From Propionibacteriaceae bacterium (lineage in GTDB: Bacteria; Actinomycetota; Actinomycetes; Propionibacteriales; Propionibacteriaceae), in NCBI GenBank assembly GCA_031254155.1, contig JAIRVA010000095.1, positions 1 to 5,893 on the forward strand: a DNA stretch of 5,893 bases, written 5' to 3'. The notes under the pieces are model-generated. The model was not told the DNA's origin. It searched no databases and saw only the letters and a program-made list of their open reading frames with translations. The stretch's first letter is position 1. Every line of letters begins with the position of its first letter. The translations under genes and the position numbers were made by a program. Below are positions 1 through 5,313 of this stretch, piece after piece.

Positions 1-517
1 TGAGGTCGTTCGAGTTCACCTCGGTCAGCCGGGCCGCCCGAGCGTCCGCGTCGTGGACCGGGTCGTAGGCCTCGACGCGGCGGGTCAGCGTGGTCTCCCG
101 CATCGATTTGAGCGCGGCGGCGTGCGGCCGGCCTTGGCCCTCGGCGAGCGCTTCGGCCAGGTTGGCCGCCAGGACCGTGAGCCACATCCAGGCCGCGACC
201 ACCCAGTCGAAGCCGGGGGGCAGTTCCAGGCCGCCGGAGTAGACCGGCCCGCCCTTCACCGTGTCCGCGATGGCAACGACCGTCGTCAGCGCCGAGCACA
301 CCCAGACGATGAACAGGACGGGGTTGTGCCACTGCGCCCGCGGGTCGACCTTACGGAACATCCGCCCGATGATGCGCCAGGCGAGGTACGGCCGCAGCAG
401 GTTCTCGCCGGTCGACACGATGTAGCGGCCGTGGGCGGTGCGGCGGATGTGGGTCGCGATGGGCTCCGGACCCGCTACCTGGGGTTCGGCCGTCTCGGGT
501 AAGACTTCCGTACTCAT
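1..517 (-). CDS. kdpB: Potassium-transporting P-type ATPase KdpB, N-terminal part (cut by window edge)
   Basis: KdpB is the ATP-hydrolysing subunit of the KdpFABC potassium pump in the cytoplasmic membrane. Only the first 172 codons are in the window, and the 3' end lies beyond base 1. After a roughly 55-residue cytoplasmic leader comes the family pattern DPRAQWHNPVLF (residues 58-69). It leads into membrane helix 1 (about 66-85, containing SALTT) and helix 2 (about 104-122). Helix 2 ends in NLAEALAEGQGR (119-130), matching the conserved KdpB stretch FANFAEAVAEGRGK. The actuator, phosphorylation (DKTGT) and nucleotide-binding domains are not in the window. The start ATG (517-515) overlaps the kdpA stop as ATGA. 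A GGAG lies 8 bases upstream (529-526), which fixes the start. Translational coupling to kdpA is therefore likely. The identity is firm from the helix-2 signature and from its position behind kdpA. Confidence 0.95.
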   Translation of the reverse strand, partial: MSTEVLPETAEPQVAGPEPIATHIRRTAHGRYIVSTGENLLRPYLAWRIIGRMFRKVDPRAQWHNPVLFIVWVCSALTTVVAIADTVKGGPVYSGGLELPPGFDWVVAAWMWLTVLAANLAEALAEGQGRPHAAALKSMRETTLTRRVEAYDPVHDADARAARLTEVNSNDL

Positions 518-2190
518 CCCAACCACTCCGCGAGCGGGCCGACGGTCATCAGGGGCAGGAAAGTCGGCAGGGTGACGATGGCGATCATCGCGACGAGCAG
601 GCCGACGAACTGCGGGGTGTGGAGCGGCAGTTCGGTGACGTCGGTCTGGGCCCGGTCCTGCTCGGCAAAGGAACCAGCGAGGGCCAGGGTGAGCGCGATC
701 GGGATGTACCGGCCGAGCAAGATGAGGACGCCGAGCACGGTGTTGAGGTACGGCGTGTCGGCGTTGAAACCCGCGAAGGCGGAACCGTTGTTGACCGCCG
801 CCGAAATGAAGGCGTACATCACCTCCGACACCCCGTGCGTGCCCGTGTTACCCGCCGCATCGTTGATGATCGAGGCGTGGATCGACGGGATAACCAGACT
901 GATTGCCAGTGCTCCGAGGGCCAGGACGGGCATGACCAGGATGAAGATGGACACGTACTTGATCTCGCGCACCCCGAGCCGCTTGCCGAGCATGACGGGC
1001 GCCCGGCCGAGCAGGAGGGCGGCGATGTAGACCCCGATGATGACGAGGGGCAGGATGGCGTAGATCCCGGCCCCGACGCCGCCCGGCGACAGCTCGCCGA
1101 GGGCCATGTGCAGCATGGTGATCATGCCGGCGAGGGCAGTGTACGAGCCATGCATCGAGTTGGCGGCACCCCCGGACGTACCGGTCGTCGCCGTGGCGAA
1201 CAGGGTCGACTGGATAATGCCGAGCCGGACCTCCTTGCCTTCCAGAGCGGCCCCGGCCAACTCGGGCGCCGTGCCGCTCCCCTGCACCTCGAACACGGTG
1301 ATGAGCGCGTAGGCGATGGTGAACAGCGACGCCATCGTCAGCTCGATCATCATCCCGAACCGGAAGTCGCCGACCATCCGGCCCACCGTGCGGGGCAGCG
1401 TGAACGGGATCACGAGCAGCAGGAAGATCTGGAACATGTTCGTCCAGGCGGTCGGATTCTCGTAGGGGTGGGCGGAGTTGGCGTTGAAGAACCCACCGCC
1501 GTTGGTGGCGAGCATCTTGATCGCCTCCTGCGAGGCCACGGGCCCGCCGGGCAGGCTCTGCGCATTTCCCGCGAGCGTCGTGATGTCGGTGAAACCGGTC
1601 CAGTTCTGGACGACGCCCGCCGCGGCGAACACGAGCGCGGCGAGGACGGCCCCGGGCAGCAGGATGCGCAGGTTGGTCCGGAACAGGTCAACCCAGAAGT
1701 TGCCCAGCGTACCCCGCCGGTTCCCCGCGATGCCCCGGATCAGGGCCACGGCGACCGCCATGCCGACCGCCGCCGAGACGAACATCTGCACCCCGAGACC
1801 GGCCGCCTGCACGGTGAAACCCATGGTGTGTTCGGGGGAGTACGACTGCCAGTTCGTGTTGGCCACGAACGAGGCGGCGGTGTTGAACGCCAGGTCGGGC
1901 GAGACGGACTCATGCCCGAGGGAGTACGGCAGCCAGGGCTGCAGCCGCTGCATCCCGTACAGCAAGATCATGCCCGCCGCGGAGAACGCCAGCACCGCGC
2001 GGAGGTACGCCGGCCAGGTCTGTTCGCGGTCGGGGTCGACGCCGATGAGCCGGTACAACCAGCGCTCGACGCGCCAGTGGCGACCGGTGGTGTACACGTA
2101 CGCCATGTAGTCGCCCAGGGGGCGGTACAGCAGGCCAAGCAGGGCGACCATCGTGGCTAGGACCGCGACGGCCAGCAATGTGTCCATCAT
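514..2190 (-). CDS. kdpA: Potassium-transporting ATPase subunit KdpA
   Basis: KdpA is the channel-like, K+-selective subunit of KdpFABC and is related to the Trk/Ktr potassium transporters. The protein is 558 residues, close to the 557 of E. coli KdpA. All four pore-loop regions are visible: SFVANTNWQSY (107-117), TNGGGFFNANS (229-239), TTGTSGGAANS (335-345) and NNGSAFAGF (467-475). The N-terminus YRPLGDYMA (22-30) and the C-terminus GPLAEWLG are also typical. The reading frame is open for 40 codons further upstream, but that stretch runs through kdpF and is not KdpA-like. I start at the first of two adjacent ATGs (2190; the second is 2187). That ATG overlaps the stop of the preceding 24-codon ORF as ATGA. 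A GGAG about 11 bases upstream is a weak ribosome site, so coupling probably matters. The third pore loop differs from the usual form: it reads GGAANSMHGS, where E. coli has CGAVNAMHDS. Confidence 0.97.
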   Translation of the reverse strand: MMDTLLAVAVLATMVALLGLLYRPLGDYMAYVYTTGRHWRVERWLYRLIGVDPDREQTWPAYLRAVLAFSAAGMILLYGMQRLQPWLPYSLGHESVSPDLAFNTAASFVANTNWQSYSPEHTMGFTVQAAGLGVQMFVSAAVGMAVAVALIRGIAGNRRGTLGNFWVDLFRTNLRILLPGAVLAALVFAAAGVVQNWTGFTDITTLAGNAQSLPGGPVASQEAIKMLATNGGGFFNANSAHPYENPTAWTNMFQIFLLLVIPFTLPRTVGRMVGDFRFGMMIELTMASLFTIAYALITVFEVQGSGTAPELAGAALEGKEVRLGIIQSTLFATATTGTSGGAANSMHGSYTALAGMITMLHMALGELSPGGVGAGIYAILPLVIIGVYIAALLLGRAPVMLGKRLGVREIKYVSIFILVMPVLALGALAISLVIPSIHASIINDAAGNTGTHGVSEVMYAFISAAVNNGSAFAGFNADTPYLNTVLGVLILLGRYIPIALTLALAGSFAEQDRAQTDVTELPLHTPQFVGLLVAMIAIVTLPTFLPLMTVGPLAEWLG

Positions 2191-2261
2191 GGGTGCGTGG
2201 GCTCCGTCCGGGTGCCGGGGAGTATGACCACGCCTTCGCGGGTCACCGTGACACGAGTCAT
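2187..2261 (-). CDS. 24-residue ORF linking kdpF and kdpA, unknown function
   Basis: This is a short open frame of 24 codons plus stop. Its ATG overlaps the kdpF stop as ATGA (2261-2258), and its TGA overlaps the kdpA start as ATGA (2190-2187). It therefore fills the kdpF-kdpA gap exactly. The peptide begins MTRVTVTREGVVILPG and continues with a Thr/Pro-rich tail ending in HP. It has no membrane segment or cysteine, and I recognise no family. It has no good Shine-Dalgarno site of its own: a GGAAGG lies about 14 bases upstream, which is too far. Its translation would depend on ribosomes finishing kdpF. The likeliest role is to carry ribosomes across the 67-base gap to kdpA, which itself has only a weak site. 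It could also be a chance open frame, since 24 codons is short. Both overlaps being of the same type as the kdpA-kdpB junction argues for real translation. Confidence 0.5.
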   Translation of the reverse strand: MTRVTVTREGVVILPGTRTEPTHP

Positions 2262-2341
2262 AACCGCGCCAAAATCCTTCCGATCGCGCTAACCCCCAAG
2301 AAAAGAGCAACTATCCCAAGCAGGTACACGATATCTATCAT
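2258..2341 (-). CDS. kdpF: KdpF-like small membrane subunit of the potassium pump
   Basis: This 27-codon gene sits at the head of the kdp operon. KdpF is a single-span peptide of about 29 residues that stabilises the KdpABC complex. The product begins MIDIVYLLGIVALFLGV, one hydrophobic helix of roughly 18 residues, and ends in a short basic tail with two Arg (GRILARL). Size, topology and position directly upstream of kdpA match KdpF. Sequence similarity cannot say much at this length, and the usual GYLVYAL-like core is not obvious. The start is fixed by a perfect AGGAGG five bases before the ATG, the strongest ribosome site in the window. Codon use is unusually AT-rich for the region (ATA twice, CTT twice, GTT twice, a final TTA), though this partly reflects the hydrophobic residues. 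The stop overlaps the next ATG by four bases. Confidence 0.8.
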   Translation of the reverse strand: MIDIVYLLGIVALFLGVSAIGRILARL

Positions 2342-2346
2342 CGTGA

Positions 2347-2352
2347 CCTCCT
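2347..2352 (-). promoter_or_regulatory. Consensus Shine-Dalgarno site of kdpF
   Basis: AGGAGG (AAAGGAGG if extended to 2354) is read on the minus strand, five bases before the kdpF ATG. It is the main ribosome entry site visible in the operon, because the genes that follow have weak or moderate sites and ATGA overlaps. Confidence 0.85.
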
Positions 2353-2383
2353 TTGGTAGCCGCCCGTTAGGACGCAAGCCCCC

Positions 2384-2412
2384 AATGTAGTCCTCTACGT
2401 CTCAACCGTCAA
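2384..2412 (-). promoter_or_regulatory. Predicted sigma-70-type promoter of the kdp operon
   Basis: On the minus strand a -35 box TTGACG (2412-2407) is followed after exactly 17 bases by a -10 box TACATT (2389-2384). This matches the housekeeping consensus TTGACA-N17-TATAAT well. Transcription would start near 2377 and give a leader of about 36 bases ending in the consensus ribosome site. A leader this short leaves no room for a large riboswitch. In other bacteria kdp is switched on by the KdpD/KdpE two-component system under potassium limitation. The kdpD and kdpE genes are not in the window, and no KdpE site can be assigned with certainty. Confidence 0.65.
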
Positions 2413-2421
2413 TCGAGACTA

Positions 2422-2457
2422 CCACGGGGTCACCAACCGGTCGGGCGGGCCACGGGG
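2422..2457. repeat. Direct repeat CCACGGGG upstream of the kdp promoter
   Basis: The octamer CCACGGGG occurs at 2422-2429 and again at 2450-2457, in the related contexts ACCACGGGGTCACC and GCCACGGGGACCACC. The start-to-start distance is 28 bases. Both copies lie just upstream of the kdp -35 box, where an activator would bind. In GC-rich DNA such octamers can recur by chance, so this is only a candidate. Confidence 0.3.
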
Positions 2458-2495
2458 ACCACCGTCCGACCGTCTCCCCCTCCATCCAACACCGA

Positions 2496-2528
2496 CATGT
2501 ATATTTCCTTGTCAAGTGGAATATCATG
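2496..2528. promoter_or_regulatory. Symmetric 33-bp dyad, candidate operator
   Basis: The sequence has the form CATG-N8-CTTG-T-CAAG-N8-CATG and is centred on base 2512. The inner arms (2508-2511 and 2513-2516) and outer arms (2496-2499 and 2525-2528) are perfectly mirror-placed. The intervening octamers are also near-complementary if one-base shifts are allowed (ATATTTCC against GGAATAT). The element is AT-rich in a GC-rich neighbourhood. It ends 25 bases before the serine hydrolase ATG and would overlap the -35 zone of that gene's promoter. It lies about 135 bases upstream of the predicted kdp transcription start. The layout suits a dimeric regulator acting on the hydrolase gene. Confidence 0.45.
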
Positions 2529-2546
2529 CCCTCTTCGGGCTAGGGT
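2518..2546 (+). promoter_or_regulatory. Weak predicted promoter of the serine hydrolase gene
   Basis: A -10-like TAGGGT (2541-2546) ends seven bases before the ATG at 2554, so transcription from it would start at or next to the start codon and give a leaderless mRNA. This is common in Actinomycetota. The matching -35 position (2518-2523, GGAATA) is not consensus and lies inside the dyad. A small GCCC/GGGC hairpin (2528-2540) sits between the two boxes. The alternative is an upstream promoter with GGTGAG (2544-2549) acting as ribosome site. Confidence 0.3.
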
Positions 2547-2553
2547 GAGTCGA

Positions 2554-3948
2554 ATGAGAAGACTGCGTGGACTGCTCGTACTCACCCTGGCCGCCCTGCT
2601 GGTTGGCGCGTGGCCAACTCCGGGGTGGGCGGAGGTGTCGTACGCCGGGCTCGACTCGTTTCTCCGCGCCGAGTTTGCCGCCGCCCACACGCCGGGGGCG
2701 GGAGTCCAGGTGGTGGGCCGGGACGGCGTCCTGTTCGAGCAAACCTACGGCACCGAGGGAATGCCGCTCGACGCTCCCCTCGGAATCGGCTCGCTCAGCA
2801 AGTCCTTCACCGCGGTGGCTATCACCCAACTGGCCGAACGCGGGCAGCTCCGGCTGGACGGGTACCTCGCCGACTATCTGCCGGGCATCGCCGTCGGCGA
2901 CCAGATCACCATCCGCCAGCTGCTGCATCACACCAGCGGGCTCCAGGACTACCAGTCGACCGACCACCTGACGATCAACGGTACGCCGGGGGTCCACAAG
3001 TACGCCGGCGTCAACTACGCCCTGCTCGGCGAGGTCGTGGCGGCGGTCAGCGGACTGGACTACGGCACGTACCTCCATGACAACGTCCTCGCCCCGCTCG
3101 GCCTTCGGCACACCTTCGCGTCGCGCCGGGAGGCGCTGGCCGATGGCCTCCTCCTGGGCCACCGAAACTACTTTGGTTTCCCGATCGTGGAGGACATCGG
3201 GGAGCCCGAGGGGCACGGCTACACGTCGGCGGCGGAGGGGTACCTGATGTCGAGCGTGACCGACATGGGCACGTACCTCCGCCTGTTCCTGGGCGGCGGC
3301 CCCCCGGTCATCTCGCGCGCGAGCGTTGAGACGATCCTCACCGACACGGTCCCAGCGTCGGCCACGGGCCGGTACGGGTACGGGTGGTTCGCCTTGTCCG
3401 GCTACCGGGAGCCGGCGTGGGAGCACAGTGGTACGGCGGAGGCCTACCAATCAGAAATGTTCATACTGCCGGAGAGCGGGATCGGTGTGGTGATCCTCAT
3501 CAACAACGCCGACTTCCTGGTGGGCCAACGGATGATGAGCCGCCTCTTCCACGGGGTGCTTCAAGACTTCGCGGGCGAGCGGCAGTTGACTTCGCCCCGC
3601 GCCGGCTACTGGACCCAGCACATCGTCGTTGACGTGGCGCTCCTTCTCTTGCTCGCCACGGTGGTGGTGCCACTGGCGCGCGTCCGGCGGTGGACGAAGA
3701 AAGTCCGGGAGCGGGGAAGTCGTCGAGCCTGGACCATCGTGTGGCTCACCTGGTGGCACGTCGCATGGCCGACCGGGTTGCTGTTATCCCCCCTCGTGAT
3801 CGGCTACCCGTACTTCGTCCTCCGAGGATTCAGCCCAGACTCGTTCCTCGTCCTCGTCACGACCACCGGGGTCGCCTACGCCACCGGGGTACTCAAGCTC
3901 GTGCTCTGGTGGCGCTGTACGACCCCGACGCGGGGTACAGGACTTTGA
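2554..3948 (+). CDS. Secreted/membrane-anchored serine hydrolase (beta-lactamase/PBP4*-like) with C-terminal membrane tail
   Basis: The product is 464 residues and belongs to the class C beta-lactamase/DD-peptidase/esterase fold. A signal peptide (MRRLRGLLVL at its start, likely cleaved after GWA at residue 26) sends the domain outside the membrane. The nucleophile motif is S80-L-S-K83 in GIGSLSKSFTA. LLHHTSGL (123-130) and PLGLRHT (181-187) are typical of the family. The third motif is H291-S-G, in place of KTG. The second motif, normally YSN before NYALLG, reads Y150-A-G152, so the usual Asn is Gly. After residue 350 come about three membrane helices (roughly 356-375, 394-418, 430-452), with a basic loop (RVRRWTKKVRERGSRR) between the first two. 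I chose ATG 2554 because the signal peptide starts there; an in-frame GTG at 2545 is possible. The substrate is unknown: peptidoglycan peptides, beta-lactams and esters are all conceivable. The last 56 bases overlap the opposing ASCH gene. Confidence 0.88.
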   Translation: MRRLRGLLVLTLAALLVGAWPTPGWAEVSYAGLDSFLRAEFAAAHTPGAGVQVVGRDGVLFEQTYGTEGMPLDAPLGIGSLSKSFTAVAITQLAERGQLRLDGYLADYLPGIAVGDQITIRQLLHHTSGLQDYQSTDHLTINGTPGVHKYAGVNYALLGEVVAAVSGLDYGTYLHDNVLAPLGLRHTFASRREALADGLLLGHRNYFGFPIVEDIGEPEGHGYTSAAEGYLMSSVTDMGTYLRLFLGGGPPVISRASVETILTDTVPASATGRYGYGWFALSGYREPAWEHSGTAEAYQSEMFILPESGIGVVILINNADFLVGQRMMSRLFHGVLQDFAGERQLTSPRAGYWTQHIVVDVALLLLLATVVVPLARVRRWTKKVRERGSRRAWTIVWLTWWHVAWPTGLLLSPLVIGYPYFVLRGFSPDSFLVLVTTTGVAYATGVLKLVLWWRCTTPTRGTGL

Positions 3949-4429
3949 AGCGCTCCCAGACCACCTCGGTGTCGGCGGTGACTGATTGGCCGCGGCCGGC
4001 CCAGGCCGCCTCGTGAATCGCCCGCCAGCCGGCGAGCGTACCGTCCCCCTCCCCCTCGGCGGCGGCCTGGGCCGCGGTGACATCGGCCCACCGCGTGACC
4101 CGGACCTCCACGTCGCGGATCAAGGCCCGCGGCCGCCCCGCGCCGTCCACCAGGATCGCCAGATCCCCCGGACGCGGGAGCGGCTCGTCCTCGGCCTCGT
4201 ACTCCTCCTTCAGCCCGCTCGTCGCCCGTTTCCGGCCGTCCAGGACCAAGCCGAGGAGGTCGTCGGCCACCTCGGGGTTGTCGCCGAAACTCCAGGCGGG
4301 CGGGGGCAGCGCGCCGCCCCACTCGCGGCCCATGACGACGTCCAGATCGCCGACGTGAGCGTACCGCTGGGTGAGCGCCCAGAACTCGCCCAACTGCGAG
4401 TCGGGGGCGTCGGGTTCGGGTTGTTCCAT
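3893..4429 (-). CDS. ASCH domain-containing protein, YhfF type
   Basis: This is a cytoplasmic protein of 178 residues. The ASCH fold is related to PUA domains and is thought to bind RNA or nucleotides. The YhfF-like features are all present in order: AWSFGD (45-50), ADDLLGLVLDGRKRATSG (55-72), EPLPRPGDLAILVDGAGRP (82-100), ADVTAAQAAAEGEGDG (115-130), GWRAIHEAAW (134-143) and VVWERFKVLYP (156-166). The EGEGD...W..H signature is diagnostic of the group. Some relatives are pyrimidine-nucleoside amidohydrolases, but I cannot assign that activity from sequence alone. The frame stays open upstream, but ATG 4429 gives the normal family length, and further upstream the frame runs through the divergent HAD gene. 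The last 12 or so residues (YSATRARA end) lie beyond the conserved core and are encoded in the overlap with the convergent hydrolase gene. Its ribosome site is poor (GGATGATGG close to the ATG). Confidence 0.85.
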   Translation of the reverse strand: MEQPEPDAPDSQLGEFWALTQRYAHVGDLDVVMGREWGGALPPPAWSFGDNPEVADDLLGLVLDGRKRATSGLKEEYEAEDEPLPRPGDLAILVDGAGRPRALIRDVEVRVTRWADVTAAQAAAEGEGDGTLAGWRAIHEAAWAGRGQSVTADTEVVWERFKVLYPASGSYSATRARA

Positions 4430-4435
4430 GGGACC

Positions 4436-4469
4436 ATCATCCCACAGGGACAAGGGGCGCGTGGGTGAT
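4436..4469. promoter_or_regulatory. Inverted repeat in the divergent ASCH/HAD promoter region
   Basis: ATCATCCCAC (4436-4445) and GTGGGTGAT (4461-4469) are complementary over nine bases with one bulged T, separated by 15 bases. They occupy most of the 52-base gap between the two divergent genes. A possible -10 box for the plus gene, GATACT (4467-4472), overlaps the right arm. A regulator bound here could control both genes. It could also form a hairpin in a longer transcript. Confidence 0.35.
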
Positions 4470-4481
4470 ACTGTGGAGGCG

Positions 4482-5306
4482 ATGATAGCCCAACCGCCGA
4501 CCCCGCCGATCCGCCTGATTGCCAGCGACCTGGACGGTACGTTCCTCGGCCGCGACGGGCGGCCCAGCCCGGCGAACCGCGACGCGGTGTTCCAGGCCGC
4601 CGCGGTGGGCGTACCGACCGTCTTCGCGACCGGTCGGCCCTCCCGGTGGCTCGACCAGCCGCTCGCCTCCGTCCGTGACGCGAACCCCCTTGTCATCACC
4701 AGTAATGGCGGGGCGGTGGCCGATTTGCACCGCGGCGAGACCCTGCGGGCGTACCCGCTCGACCCGGCGACAGCCACGGCGGTGGTCGCGGACATCCGCA
4801 CGGCGCTGCCGGGGGCGTCCTTCGCCGTGGAGTACACCAACGAGTGGGGCCGCGAGGAGCGCTACTTCCTCGACGCCGACTTCAAGGAGGCCGGTACGAT
4901 CACCGATGCCCCGGCCCTGCTGGCCCGGGGCGACGTGATCAAGCTGCTCGTCCGGGCCGACCTGCCGACGACTGATCTGATGGCCCGTGTGTCGCCCGTT
5001 GTGGGCGGGCGGTTGAACGTCACGTTTTCTATCGTCAGCCAGTCGGGTTTCCTGGAGATGTCACGGCCGGGGGTGTCCAAGGCGAGTACGCTGCTGGTCC
5101 TGCTCGACGAGTTCGGGATCGACCCCGCCGATGTCGCCGCCTTCGGTGACATGCCCAACGACCTGCCCCTGCTCGACCTGGTGGGCCACCCCTTCGTGAT
5201 GGACAATGCCCACCCGAGCGTGAAGGCCCGGGGGTACCCCGTCTGCGGCCACCACGACGAGTCCGCCTTCGCGGTGACGGTACGCGGGTTGCTGGGTCTC
5301 TCCTGA
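4482..5306 (+). CDS. HAD-superfamily hydrolase, Cof-type (IIB) phosphatase
   Basis: The product is a soluble Mg2+-dependent phosphatase of 274 residues, the usual length for the Cof group. These enzymes dephosphorylate sugar phosphates, flavin mononucleotide, pyridoxal phosphate and similar metabolites. All catalytic motifs are intact: motif I D16-L-D18-G-T, motif II within VITSNGG (71-77), motif III lysine K200 in GVSKASTLLVLLDEFGI, and motif IV G222-D-M-P-N226-D227. The ATGR at 49-52 is typical of the family. The alpha/beta C2 cap lies between motifs II and III (about 85-190), which makes this subclass IIB; the substrate is set by the cap and cannot be read here. The start ATG 4482 directly precedes the family's conserved N-terminus. 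GGAGG lies only two bases upstream, which is tight. A -10-like GATACT (4467-4472) would allow a leaderless message instead. In-frame GTGs at 4461 and 4473 are less likely starts. Confidence 0.9.
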   Translation: MIAQPPTPPIRLIASDLDGTFLGRDGRPSPANRDAVFQAAAVGVPTVFATGRPSRWLDQPLASVRDANPLVITSNGGAVADLHRGETLRAYPLDPATATAVVADIRTALPGASFAVEYTNEWGREERYFLDADFKEAGTITDAPALLARGDVIKLLVRADLPTTDLMARVSPVVGGRLNVTFSIVSQSGFLEMSRPGVSKASTLLVLLDEFGIDPADVAAFGDMPNDLPLLDLVGHPFVMDNAHPSVKARGYPVCGHHDESAFAVTVRGLLGLS

Positions 5307-5313
5307 GCCTCGT

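Noticed and set aside
619..2160. A 513-codon open frame on the plus strand opposite kdpA
   Set aside because: The translation is dominated by Arg, Gly, His, Asp and Glu with no domain, as expected for the antisense of a GC-rich membrane protein gene. KdpA on the other strand is certain.
2191..2310. N-terminal extension of KdpA by 40 residues
   Set aside because: The extension is not KdpA-like, runs through kdpF in another frame, and lacks the expected start at the double Met.
2430..2498. A 22-codon minus-strand ORF (starting MSVLDGGGDG) as a kdp leader peptide
   Set aside because: It ends upstream of the predicted kdp promoter, so it would not be on that transcript. It has only a weak ribosome site.
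2510..2515. A perfect TTGACA on the minus strand as kdp -35 box
   Set aside because: No -10-like hexamer follows at 16-18 bases (GTGTTG at 17). It is better explained as part of the dyad at 2496-2528.
2524..3450. A 308-codon open frame opposite the serine hydrolase gene
   Set aside because: It is an antisense shadow of the hydrolase gene with an Arg/Val/Glu-rich composition and no recognisable motifs.
4430..4840. Upstream extension of the ASCH frame to a Met at 4840
   Set aside because: It is antisense to the HAD gene, and the family's normal length is reached from ATG 4429.
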